Origin: Bacteroidota bacterium
Lineage (GTDB): Bacteria > Bacteroidota > Ignavibacteria > Ignavibacteriales > Ignavibacteriaceae
DNA: 41,739 nucleotides
Direction: 5' to 3'
Assembly (NCBI GenBank): GCA_021813585.1
Contig: JAKAJV010000034.1
Location: 1 to 41,739, forward strand
The translations under genes and the position numbers were made by a program. Shown piece by piece: positions 16,239-24,871 of the stretch (its first letter is position 1; each line of letters opens with the position of its first letter). Below the pieces are notes generated by a model. The model did not search any database, had not been told where the DNA came from, and worked only from the letters and a program-made list of their open reading frames with translations.

Positions 16239-17678
16239 TTAGCTTACGAACGTAATCCCGGTTTTATGCCCCATCATTTTTTGATAAGTCTCTTGCATTA
16301 CTATTTCAAGCTCATCCTTATATTTTTCTTCAACAATAAAACTATCATGTATGCAGAGACAAGCTATTCCTTGCTTAGTAAAATGTTTCAATACTTGCTC
16401 TGCAATTTGTGAGTCTATATTTTGAAGTCTCACCCCTTCATCACTATAAAAGTGCTTCGCTATTTTATGATGAGCCTTTTCAAACCACGCTAATAATTCA
16501 TCTGATTTTATATTTTTTGAATTTAGTAATTGATGCATTTCCCAATTTTCATATCTTGCATGGTTAATAGCTTTTATTGCTTTATCTCTTTTTATAGCAT
16601 TTATAGCAATCAAAGAAATCAGTTTCAAAACCTTCCTTAATTCTAAGTCATCGCTTACCGCCAGATACGGATCATCGGAAAATTCTAATCCGCTTAAATG
16701 GTACAGCATATTCAAATGTAATCCGCTGTAATCGGCTTCGACTGTCTTATTTCCATAAATCAAAATTTCTTTTCTTTCTTGTTTGTTCATCTGTTGATAT
16801 TCACCTCCAAAAAATCTTCCGCCATACTTAAAGTCCCCGCGGCTAAATACACGGTACAAGTTTACTGCTAAGCTGTTGTATATCATTGTATTAGCCTCAT
16901 TTGTTCTTAGTAATGGTAGAGAAATGTCTTGTACCTCTGTGTTATATTCCTCTTTATTTATATGTAAATGTTTATAATCAGATGAAAATGAGGCGATTTT
17001 TGACTCGACGTTTGTTACTGAATTTTTTACTTCAATTCTATCCGGAATAATGATGCTTACTCCTTCCATCAGTTCATTGTATTCCTCAAGAAAGTTTTTC
17101 ATCCTAATTATTTTCTTGTTCGGTTTATACTTAATTAGGTTTTTATCTTTGTCTTTAAGCAGTATCGGTGTAGTATGCTTTATGTATTTAAAATTGTTCC
17201 GTCTTAGCAAAAATTCTTTTTCCCCGATTTTTTGTACGAATGTTTTATCGGTAAGTTCACGTATATTAAGTTCGTCTGTCAGTTTTGGTGTTGCCCAAAT
17301 TCTTGTTATGTACCCTTCATTATTTTCAAAGTCACGGTATCCGGTTTTTACTTCAATATATTTTTCAGCATCTGAATAATTTATTATTTCTTTCGTACTC
17401 CGGTATGAATGATGCCTTATTCCATAAAACTTCTGTAATGCATAATCGTTTCGGTTTTGAGAAATTGCTACGACTTTACCCCACATCAAAGCAAAAACTA
17501 AATTACCGATAAAATTAATAATGGCAGTTGTTTTTTCTTCCGTCTTAATATAGGCAGTACCTTTAAATATTTCATGCAGAAGGTAATTCACAAAATGAGC
17601 TGTCTGTCTTAATACTTCGGCATTTAATATTAACCGGTAGTCAAACCTTATCGAGTTTAATAAATTAATGTAATGCAT
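16239..17678 (-). CDS. Compact family-A-polymerase-like protein (palm motifs A, B, C)
   Basis: 479 residues, no annotated name known to me. The C-terminal half shows in order: GGRFFGGEYQQMNKQERK (286-303); VEADYSGLHLNMLYHL (313-328), matching polymerase-A motif A (DYSxxxLxxL) with catalytic-type Asp316; LRKVLKLISLIAINA (347-361), an R-x3-K pattern like the O-helix motif B; LQNIDSQIAEQVLKHF (418-433), like the Q-helix; and CLCIHDSFIVEE (440-451), matching motif C (HDE/HDS) with Asp445. The protein is half the size of Pol I and has no visible 3'-5' or 5'-3' exonuclease domain; the N-terminal 280 residues are unassigned. It lies between a tyrosine recombinase gene and a small basic gene, so replication or repair of the element, or defence, are possible roles. 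Activity is inference. Confidence 0.6.
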   Translation of the reverse strand: MHYINLLNSIRFDYRLILNAEVLRQTAHFVNYLLHEIFKGTAYIKTEEKTTAIINFIGNLVFALMWGKVVAISQNRNDYALQKFYGIRHHSYRSTKEIINYSDAEKYIEVKTGYRDFENNEGYITRIWATPKLTDELNIRELTDKTFVQKIGEKEFLLRRNNFKYIKHTTPILLKDKDKNLIKYKPNKKIIRMKNFLEEYNELMEGVSIIIPDRIEVKNSVTNVESKIASFSSDYKHLHINKEEYNTEVQDISLPLLRTNEANTMIYNSLAVNLYRVFSRGDFKYGGRFFGGEYQQMNKQERKEILIYGNKTVEADYSGLHLNMLYHLSGLEFSDDPYLAVSDDLELRKVLKLISLIAINAIKRDKAIKAINHARYENWEMHQLLNSKNIKSDELLAWFEKAHHKIAKHFYSDEGVRLQNIDSQIAEQVLKHFTKQGIACLCIHDSFIVEEKYKDELEIVMQETYQKMMGHKTGITFVS

Positions 17679-17759
17679 TTTATTATTCCTTAATTTGTTG
17701 CCTAAAAAATTTCTTTAGTTTATTCTTACTATTATTTTATTTCATGTTCACGTTTTTTT

Positions 17760-18737
17760 TCAAATTTCATTCACTGCCTTTCTAAGTTCCGTTTCATCAA
17801 CAGTAGCATAGTATCTTGAAGTTACTTTCACATCTGAATGACCTAATAATTTAGAAACGGTGAAGATCGGTACCCGCTTACTTACCCATCTTGTAGCTGC
17901 TGTAGCCCTTAAAGAATGCCAGTGTAATTCTTCCGGCAGACCTAAAGCGCGTATTGTTCTTTTCAATGTTTTACTTATCGTATTTACCTGGAAGTTTTTC
18001 CCGTTTCTCTGTGCAAAGACAAATTCACTCTTTCTATTTCCGTTTTCGCTTTGTCTTCGCTTATTATCTTTAATCAGTTCAATGGCAAGTTTATTTAATG
18101 GAAGTATCCGTTTTTTTCTCGTTTTTGTTTTAAATACTTTATTCCCGATAGCAGCACTCTCATTGTTAAAGTCAATGTCATCCCATCTAAGATTAGTCAC
18201 CTCACCGGCTCTCAATGCAGTTAGCTTTGAAAACTCCACCATATCGGCTATCGTTTCCTTTCCGTTTTTTCTAAGCTCGTTACAGCATAATTCCACTTGC
18301 TCATCTAGAAAAACTATTGGATCTTCTTTTTGTCGGTTTGCAAGTTTCACATTTTCAAAAGGGCTTTTACTTATGTATTCCCATTCCTTAAAGTGATTGA
18401 ATTCCGCTTTATAAACTCTTAGGTAATTGTAAACTCCCAAAGGCGCAGTTTTCGAAATTTGCATCAATAAATTTTCCGCATCTTTCCTTTGGAATGATAA
18501 AAGGCTTCTATTTCCGGGATAGAATTCCAGAAATCTTTTGTTTGCTGTTCTAATAAGCTGGACTGTTTTGCGGGCAAGATTGAATTCAGCAAATTTCTCG
18601 TACTCTTGAAATCCCTGCTCAATAAAAATATTTTTGTAGCTCAACGGCGTTCCTCCGTTAAATATTGAGGAGAGAAGTTTTAATTTTACTGTATCTTCTT
18701 CAGTCAGCTTACTTAACAAATCACCTAAATCTAGCAT
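17760..18737 (-). CDS. Second tyrosine recombinase
   Basis: 325 residues with a SAM-like N-terminal core-binding domain (about 40-125) and a complete catalytic domain: Arg176 in TALRAGEVTNLRW, His274 and Arg277 in HSLRATAATRW, His300 in LLGHSDVKV and Tyr309 or 310 in TSRYYATV. It resembles XerC/XerD-like and element-borne recombinases and is only distantly similar to the integrase at 13193. GGAAGG lies shortly before the ATG. It follows the excisionase-like HTH gene by 50 bp and precedes the polymerase-like gene by 81 bp, all on one strand. It may act on internal sites, such as the nested repeats at 19124-19243, or resolve replication products. Confidence 0.9.
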   Translation of the reverse strand: MLDLGDLLSKLTEEDTVKLKLLSSIFNGGTPLSYKNIFIEQGFQEYEKFAEFNLARKTVQLIRTANKRFLEFYPGNRSLLSFQRKDAENLLMQISKTAPLGVYNYLRVYKAEFNHFKEWEYISKSPFENVKLANRQKEDPIVFLDEQVELCCNELRKNGKETIADMVEFSKLTALRAGEVTNLRWDDIDFNNESAAIGNKVFKTKTRKKRILPLNKLAIELIKDNKRRQSENGNRKSEFVFAQRNGKNFQVNTISKTLKRTIRALGLPEELHWHSLRATAATRWVSKRVPIFTVSKLLGHSDVKVTSRYYATVDETELRKAVNEI

Positions 18738-18787
18738 AATAACCTTCCAAAGTTTTTATGTCTTAGTACTCTTAAATTCACTTTCTC

Positions 18788-19036
18788 TTATTCCAATTTT
18801 TCTTTGTCTTTGGTCCGGGAAAAAATCCAATCATCTAATTCTTTTTTCGAAAAGAACAATACTTTGCCGGTTGGTTTGTAGCATCTAATAATTTTCTTTG
18901 CGGTTAATGAGTAGAGATAGCTATGTGAGAACCCTAAATACTTAGCTGTTTCCTCAAAGTTCATTGGTTTGTCATTCCCGCTTTTAATTAGCGCCTCAAT
19001 GCGCTCAAGTCGTTCAATAATTTCTTGTTGCTTCAT
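18788..19036 (-). CDS. Excisionase-like helix-turn-helix protein
   Basis: 82 residues. An N-terminal amphipathic helix (EIIERLERIEALI) leads to NFEETAKYLGFSHSYLYSLTAKKIIRCYKPTGKVLFFSKKELDDWI, the MerR-like winged-helix layout of the HTH_17/excisionase family common in Bacteroidota mobile elements. The frame is open back to 19165, but those codons are low-quality and cross a hairpin; the ATG at 19036 with AAAGAG upstream is the likely start. It directly precedes the second recombinase, consistent with a recombination-directionality factor or regulator of the block. Confidence 0.82.
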   Translation of the reverse strand: MKQQEIIERLERIEALIKSGNDKPMNFEETAKYLGFSHSYLYSLTAKKIIRCYKPTGKVLFFSKKELDDWIFSRTKDKEKLE

Positions 19037-19123
19037 TTTGTACTCTTTTAATATGTGGGAACTTAGCTTTATCACTTTCCAGATGTTGTATAAATTTGTG
19101 AAAATCTTTTTCTGCCAAAACAA

Positions 19124-19243
19124 AACCCCGATTTTACTCGGTACGGGTCGGGTCGTACCTTTCAAATCGGGGTTCAGTTATAAACTATTTATCCCGACCG
19201 TACACCTACATAATGCATTTTTAGGTGCACTTTTGAGTCGGGG
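19124..19243. repeat. Two nested hairpins upstream of the HTH/recombinase genes
   Basis: First hairpin: an 11-bp perfect outer stem AACCCCGATTT/AAATCGGGGTT (19124-19134, 19164-19174) enclosing a 6-bp inner stem GGTACG/CGTACC (19140-19145, 19154-19159). Second hairpin: outer CCCGAC/GTCGGG (19193-19198, 19237-19242) enclosing CACCTA/TAGGTG (19203-19208, 19222-19227). Both share CCCGA-type outer arms and GTAC-containing inner parts. The pair fills the gap between the 713-residue gene and the HTH gene. Operator, recombination site, origin or structured leader are all possible. Confidence 0.7.
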
Positions 19244-19253
19244 TAAATTCTTT

Positions 19254-21395
19254 TTAGTTATTTTTTAGATGTTTCTTCCCAAATTCTTCAAATTCCTTAC
19301 AAATTTTAATGGTTTGTCGTCTTTTTAATCCGAATTCTTTCCCCAATTCTTCATAATCGATTACTTCTTGCCGGGCTTTCTTTTCTATCCATTTAATCAG
19401 CAGATTGATATTTCTTTCTTTTTTTCTATCGCTTTTGGTTTTAGTCTTTAGAAATCTATCGATAAAGTTTAGAATATCTGCATCATCATATTTTGAATTA
19501 TCATTTTCTATTAAATCTAAATCACTACCATTTGAGTTCATTCCTTTGGAATATTCATCGTCTGAAAATTCATCAAATTCCAAATCATTTTTAAAATTTT
19601 CTACCAAATATTCTTTATTCTTTTTACTGTAATTATCCTCCAGAAATTCAGCCTTGAATTTTTTCTTACTCACAAATGTTTCTGACCGTATCCATCCCAG
19701 AAGCATTTGCTCAATTGCGCTTGGTTTTCCTTTGCTGCTTTTTAATAACCAGTTTGTAAAATTGTTATTCTTAGTCGCATTAAATTTTTTATCATTAAAC
19801 CAATTTGTAAAATTAAGCCAGCTGTAAGGGTCTGCAAGTGCAGCCAATTCCAATTTCCTAACCGAGTACATCGGTGCCAATACATTGTTCTGATTGTCTT
19901 CAAATTTTGTGGTAATCTCATAGATTTGCTTTTCAACTTCTGTAAATAAGTCGGCATTAATTAGCTCTCTGTAACTATACCATCTATTGTGCTTCGCAGT
20001 TCTTTCTTTTGATTCCGCATTTTTTACAAGTTTGAAGAATTCTTCTTTTTCTTGGTCCGTAAATTCTTCAAATTTCGGCTCATCTAAACACGGATAGCCT
20101 TTTCTAATTCCCACCGACCTTAGGTTGTCTTCCACTCCAAAATATATTTGACTCAATTCTTTCTGCCTGTCTGTCAAATTCATATCTAGTAGAAAAGTTC
20201 TGTAGGTTAATGCTTTTCTGCTGTCATCATTATTTATAATTTCTTTTGCTCTATTAATTTGGGAAACTATTTTTTCAACTGCATCTTTAAGAAGCCTGTC
20301 TAATATGGAATTAACCAAATATAGGGCTTGTTCCTCTATTTCTTGAAGCTTTTTATATTCTTGTGTCTTTACTTCTATTTGTTTCTTTGCATATTTTACA
20401 AGGTCTTTAATTTTTTTCCCTAAGGCTCTCGTAAAGTATGTTTCAATATTTCTCTTTTCACCGATATTTTTTATATGTTCAAATAAATATTCCGGATCAT
20501 CTCCAGAAATCAGCAGCCTTAAAAAATTTAAAGCCATATTCTTTACATTTGTAACTCCAAGTTCTCCTTCTTGTTTAAATTTTATCCCGCCTTGTTTTTC
20601 AATTCCTTTAATCCAGTATTCAGCTTTTCTTTCAATTGCATACCTGTACATGTTGAACAACAAATCTGCTGCAATTTCATCTTGCATTTGCGCTCTTTTT
20701 ATCACATATAAAAATAAAAGCTGTTCCAAAAGATCATTGCTGTATGCGTATTTCTTAAGCTGCTTTGTATTCAACCCTTCTTCTATTTTTTCTTCATAAA
20801 GATCACATAAGCTTATACGTCCTTCGTTGCCGCTGCCCATATTAATTAAATTACCTTTGGCATACCCTCTTTCGTAAGCTATCCTATGATTCTCTACCGA
20901 CCTCTCATATTTTTTTCTGTACCAAATATTATCTTCATCGCAATTTATAATTATCCCGTGTTCATTACTGCTCCACCTATTCGGCTCAATTCTATATTCG
21001 TCCTCATCAATAGTTAAATCATGTCTTAATTCTTTGTCAAAATTTATGAATACCCATCTAAATCCGTTTGGCTTAATTAAATCTTTTCTGTAGAATGGTT
21101 TCAATTGCTCAAGAATTTCTCTTCCTCTTTTCCCTGTTTGTTCATCTGTTAATTCATCAAAACCTAAATTTTCCAATTTCCAGAAAGTGCCGTCCAAAAT
21201 GCTGTTTACTTTTTCTTCCTCTTTTTTTAAGCTTTCCTCAACTCCTGGCATTTCCACTTTGACCTCGAATTCATCCGACTTAAATTTTGCCCAATCTTCT
21301 ATAGTCATTTTCGAAAGCAGCTCATCAATTTTCTTTTTATCTGCAGCAGCCTCCCGCTGTTCTTCCTGTTTTTTCTTCAGCCAATTTTTATACAT
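19254..21395 (-). CDS. Large uncharacterised charged protein, 713 residues
   Basis: No family recognised. The protein is rich in Lys and Glu, with a coiled-coil-like N-terminus (KKKQEEQREAAADKKKIDELL), a Trp/Asp-rich segment (about 110-170: NGFRWVFINFDKELRHDL), long helical stretches in the middle (about 335-385), an acidic linker (about 600-640: EFDEFSDDEYSKGMNSNGSDLDL), and a C-terminal helix-turn-helix-like end DYEELGKEFGLKRRQTIKICKEFEEFGKKH. This layout could suit a replication initiator or a large regulator, but nothing in the sequence proves it. It is divergent from hsdM with a 91-bp shared promoter region and heads the minus-strand block. Confidence 0.65.
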   Translation of the reverse strand: MYKNWLKKKQEEQREAAADKKKIDELLSKMTIEDWAKFKSDEFEVKVEMPGVEESLKKEEEKVNSILDGTFWKLENLGFDELTDEQTGKRGREILEQLKPFYRKDLIKPNGFRWVFINFDKELRHDLTIDEDEYRIEPNRWSSNEHGIIINCDEDNIWYRKKYERSVENHRIAYERGYAKGNLINMGSGNEGRISLCDLYEEKIEEGLNTKQLKKYAYSNDLLEQLLFLYVIKRAQMQDEIAADLLFNMYRYAIERKAEYWIKGIEKQGGIKFKQEGELGVTNVKNMALNFLRLLISGDDPEYLFEHIKNIGEKRNIETYFTRALGKKIKDLVKYAKKQIEVKTQEYKKLQEIEEQALYLVNSILDRLLKDAVEKIVSQINRAKEIINNDDSRKALTYRTFLLDMNLTDRQKELSQIYFGVEDNLRSVGIRKGYPCLDEPKFEEFTDQEKEEFFKLVKNAESKERTAKHNRWYSYRELINADLFTEVEKQIYEITTKFEDNQNNVLAPMYSVRKLELAALADPYSWLNFTNWFNDKKFNATKNNNFTNWLLKSSKGKPSAIEQMLLGWIRSETFVSKKKFKAEFLEDNYSKKNKEYLVENFKNDLEFDEFSDDEYSKGMNSNGSDLDLIENDNSKYDDADILNFIDRFLKTKTKSDRKKERNINLLIKWIEKKARQEVIDYEELGKEFGLKRRQTIKICKEFEEFGKKHLKNN

Positions 21396-21455
21396 AACCG
21401 ACCTAATTTTTTCATTACAAATTTAATATTTCTTTTAGTTCTTTCTTACATTTTG

Positions 21456-21463
21456 TAACTTTG
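21456..21463 (+). promoter_or_regulatory. Possible -7 box of the hsd operon
   Basis: TAACTTTG fits the Bacteroidota TAnnTTTG box and lies 23 bases before the hsdM ATG. No TTG is seen at the expected -33 spacing, so support is weak. Confidence 0.25.
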
Positions 21464-21486
21464 AAAAAAGAATACTCTGATTTTAT

Positions 21487-23505
21487 ATGCTTTCAAAACA
21501 ACAGCTTGGAAATACCCTTTGGGGAATGGCGGAAATCCTTTATAGCAAAGTTGAAGATTATAAAACTTACATCCTCTCACTTTTATTTTTCAAGCGTCTT
21601 TCAGATAATTACGATTGGGAAAAAGAAAACGCAATCAAGAAATTCAAAGAAGAGCACAGTAGAGAGCCAAATAAACGGCAGCTTGAAACTCTTATTAAAG
21701 AAGTACATGATTTTATTATCCCCGAAGGCTGCTTTTGGTCTGATGTAAAATCCGCGGCGCCTGGTAAGAAGAATGAGATTCTCGATAACGCAGTAAATCA
21801 AATTGCTCTTGCCAATACTGAAATTCTTCCGCAAGGAATTATCAATTCTGTCAGATGGAATGAAGCTTCACCCGATGGCTCCGGCGGTAAGCGTCTCTCA
21901 CCGGAGTTGCTTACTTCTCTTTTCAATTATCTTGATGCTGTAGACCTTAGCAATAAAAATGTTTCTGTTGATGTTCTCGGCGATGCTTACGAATATCTTA
22001 TCAAAAAGTTTGCAGATGAGAATAAAGGCGGAAAGGTTGCCGCTCAGTTCTACACTCCTCAAGAAGTCGTCGATATTATAATCCGCACTATCAAACCCGA
22101 AAAAGGCAAACGCGTTTATGATCCTTTTTGCGGTTCCGGCGGATTCTTAATCAATGCATCCAAATTTGTTAAAGAGCAAAAAGGTAAGAATGCCCGCTTG
22201 CAAATCTTTGGACAAGAAGTTGTTTGGACCACCTGGGCAATCGCAAATATAAATATGGTACTTCACGGTATTGAAGGTAAAATCGTTCAAGGCGATACTA
22301 TTAAAGACCCTAAATTCAAAGATGACGGCGAAATCGAAAAGTTCGATTACGTCTTTGCTAATTTCCCTTTTTCTCAAGAAAACTGGTGGCAGAACGGCTC
22401 TGTTAAAAAAGATGCCAAAGGTAAAACAGTTTATAAAAAGGACGGCTCTCCGCAGCTTGAATATCCTGACAAAGATACGTTCTCCGATCCTTATGACCGC
22501 TTTGTATTCGGCATACCGCCGTTTTCCAACGGCGACTTTACTTTTATCCAGCATATATTAGCTTCACTTGATGAGAAGAAAGGTAAAGCCGGCGTCGTCT
22601 GTCCGCAAGGTGTTCTATTCCGCGGGCAGCCGGAAAAGACCGAAGAAGAAGACGGACAAAAACGAAAAGCTGATGATGAGTATCTTATTCGCCGTGGTTT
22701 TCTCGAGGGCATTCGCGACCAGAATGGAAACCTTATTGAAAAGAAAAATATAATTGAAGCTATTGTAGTTCTACCGGCAAATCTTTTTTACGGCACTACA
22801 ATACCTGCTGCAATCATTTTCTTTAACATGAATAAGCCTGAAGAACGAAAGGACAAAGTCCTCATGGTTTACGCCGCCCGTGAGGGATGGTATAAGGAAG
22901 AGGCAAACCTTAATATTTTATTGCCTCACGATATATTAAGAATTGTTGTGCAGCTTGAATCCTGGGGAGATATTGAAACTGCAAAGCAAGTTATTCCTCT
23001 TCATCAAAAGCGTTTAAATAATTTGATTGATGAAAATCTGGAATTCACTCTTGGTGAAATCGATTTGAAGTACGAGGATGAAGAAAACGAGCTTGCCGGT
23101 ATCAAAATGAAGTTGGATGATAAAGAATTAAGCAAACCGGAAAGAACGCGACTCGAAAAGCGTATTGCATCCTTAAATAAAAAGCTTGAAAAGAAAACTG
23201 CTGAAATTGAAGAAGCAAAGCTGACCGCAGAAAAGGAACGCTCCGAAATTGAACGTGTTAAAGATGAATTGCTTTTAATGTTTGCAGACCCCGAACTCCG
23301 CAAGCGCTATTTTTCAATTGTTGATTTCGAAGAAATCGAAGAGAACGAATTTAATCTAAATATCCCGCGTTACGTTGATACTTTTGAGCCGGAAGAAGAA
23401 ATTAACCTTAAAGATACTATCATAGACTTTAACGAAACTTTGCAGCATGAATACAAGAGTGAAGAAATCCTAAACCAATTATTAAAGAACTTGATTAATG
23501 CGTAG
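21487..23505 (+). CDS. hsdM: Type I restriction-modification methyltransferase subunit
   Basis: 672 residues. N-terminal HsdM domain (LGNTLWGMAEILYSKVEDYKTYILSLLFFKRLSD), QFYTP (187-191), SAM-binding motif I DPFCGSGGFL (212-221) and the catalytic motif IV at 292-295. That motif reads NFPF instead of the canonical NPPF of N6-adenine methyltransferases. HsdM methylates adenine on both strands of the site recognised by HsdS. The protein is about 150 residues longer than many HsdM, due to a Lys/Glu-rich coiled coil near 545-600 that likely contacts HsdS or HsdR. It overlaps hsdS by 8 bp. Confidence 0.95.
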   Translation: MLSKQQLGNTLWGMAEILYSKVEDYKTYILSLLFFKRLSDNYDWEKENAIKKFKEEHSREPNKRQLETLIKEVHDFIIPEGCFWSDVKSAAPGKKNEILDNAVNQIALANTEILPQGIINSVRWNEASPDGSGGKRLSPELLTSLFNYLDAVDLSNKNVSVDVLGDAYEYLIKKFADENKGGKVAAQFYTPQEVVDIIIRTIKPEKGKRVYDPFCGSGGFLINASKFVKEQKGKNARLQIFGQEVVWTTWAIANINMVLHGIEGKIVQGDTIKDPKFKDDGEIEKFDYVFANFPFSQENWWQNGSVKKDAKGKTVYKKDGSPQLEYPDKDTFSDPYDRFVFGIPPFSNGDFTFIQHILASLDEKKGKAGVVCPQGVLFRGQPEKTEEEDGQKRKADDEYLIRRGFLEGIRDQNGNLIEKKNIIEAIVVLPANLFYGTTIPAAIIFFNMNKPEERKDKVLMVYAAREGWYKEEANLNILLPHDILRIVVQLESWGDIETAKQVIPLHQKRLNNLIDENLEFTLGEIDLKYEDEENELAGIKMKLDDKELSKPERTRLEKRIASLNKKLEKKTAEIEEAKLTAEKERSEIERVKDELLLMFADPELRKRYFSIVDFEEIEENEFNLNIPRYVDTFEPEEEINLKDTIIDFNETLQHEYKSEEILNQLLKNLINA

Positions 23506-24871
23506 TCCAACTGAATTATTAGGAAAAATTCCGGGTACTTGGCAGTATGTCAATGCAAAAGATAATATATTACTTGAAAGTGGTCAACGACCAAGTGATT
23601 TTGTTACCGATAATCCTAATGATATTCCAAGTCTTGGCGGTGAAAACATTTCAAGTGATGGTTTTATTTCTTTAGAGAATATAAGATATATAAGTAAAGA
23701 TTACTTTTCACGTGCAAAAAAAGGTTTCTTATTAAAAGATGATATTATCATAAATAAAGATGGTGCTAATACTGGTAAGGTAGCTTTCATAAATAATCTT
23801 CCTCTAAATAATTGCTTAATAAACGAGCATTTATTTACTATACGTAATACCGGCGAATTTGACCAGCAATTTTTGTTTTATTTTTTGCTTAGTCGGTATG
23901 GACAAAGACAAATTCAATCTCGTATTATTGGTTCTGCTCAGCCTGGTTTTGGTAATGGTTTTATTAAAGGAATATATATTCCTAAGCCTTCAATATCAGA
24001 GCAAACCGCCATTGCATCAATTCTTTCCGCTGTGGATAATTCAATACTTGCTGCAAAAGAAACAATTAAAAAAGCAGAGCGGCTTAAAAAAACTTTAATG
24101 CAAAACTTACTTACCGGCAAGCTAAAACCAAACAGCACCTGGCGTACTGAAGATGAATTCTATTTGCATGATAAATTTGGGAAATTACCCAAAGATTGGA
24201 ATGTTAAAAAAGTAAAGGAATTTGCAATTCAAGTAACTGATGGAGAACACGTAACACCTGAACGTTCCGGGAAAGGATTTTACCTTTTATCTGCAAGAAA
24301 TATTAAAAATGGTTCACTTGAATTAGCAGACGTTGATTATGTAACTGAAGAAGTTTTAGTAAATATTCATAAACGCTGCAAGCCTGAAGAAAATGACTTA
24401 CTAATTTCTTGTTCTGGCACGATTGGGAATGTATGTCGTGTACCTTCAAATTTCACTTGCGGAATGGTTCGTAGTGTAGCAATTATTAAATATAATCATA
24501 ATGAAATTAACCCCCTTTTCTTTGAGCTTCTTTTTCAATCAACTATACTTCAAAGACAAATTAAAATTTCGGTTTCATCAGCAGTTCAACCTAATCTCTT
24601 CCAAAATGCAATTAACAAACTACTGGTAATTTTACCGCCTTTGAAAGAACAAAAAGAAATTAGTTACAAATTAGAATCTATGGTCAGATTAATTTCACAT
24701 AAAGATTTTAAGCTCCAAAAACTAGAGCGTCTAAAAAAATCTCTAATGCAAAACCTGCTTACCGGCAAAGTGCGGGTTAATGTTGAAAAGATACTTGCTA
24801 TAACTAATTCACTTAATGACAGCTCTCTATCCGGGCATGAAATACAAAACAAAGAATTGGTGGGTACATGA
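23498..24871 (+). CDS. hsdS: Type I restriction-modification specificity subunit
   Basis: 457 residues with the duplicated HsdS plan: target-recognition domain 1 (about 1-165), a first conserved helix ending AERLKKTLMQNLLTGKLK, target-recognition domain 2 starting at LPKDWNVKKVKEFA (about 215-385), and a second conserved helix ending LERLKKSLMQNLLTGKVR. The two MQNLLTGK repeats form the spacer that sets the distance between half-sites of a bipartite DNA target. The target sequence cannot be predicted here. It overlaps hsdM by 8 bp and the next gene by 4 bp, so all are translated from one transcript. Confidence 0.95.
   Translation: MRSPTELLGKIPGTWQYVNAKDNILLESGQRPSDFVTDNPNDIPSLGGENISSDGFISLENIRYISKDYFSRAKKGFLLKDDIIINKDGANTGKVAFINNLPLNNCLINEHLFTIRNTGEFDQQFLFYFLLSRYGQRQIQSRIIGSAQPGFGNGFIKGIYIPKPSISEQTAIASILSAVDNSILAAKETIKKAERLKKTLMQNLLTGKLKPNSTWRTEDEFYLHDKFGKLPKDWNVKKVKEFAIQVTDGEHVTPERSGKGFYLLSARNIKNGSLELADVDYVTEEVLVNIHKRCKPEENDLLISCSGTIGNVCRVPSNFTCGMVRSVAIIKYNHNEINPLFFELLFQSTILQRQIKISVSSAVQPNLFQNAINKLLVILPPLKEQKEISYKLESMVRLISHKDFKLQKLERLKKSLMQNLLTGKVRVNVEKILAITNSLNDSSLSGHEIQNKELVGT

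Noticed and set aside
22147-23303. Long antisense ORFs inside hsdM (up to 135 codons)
   Set aside because: They are shadows of the strongly coding plus strand and have no ribosome sites or domains.
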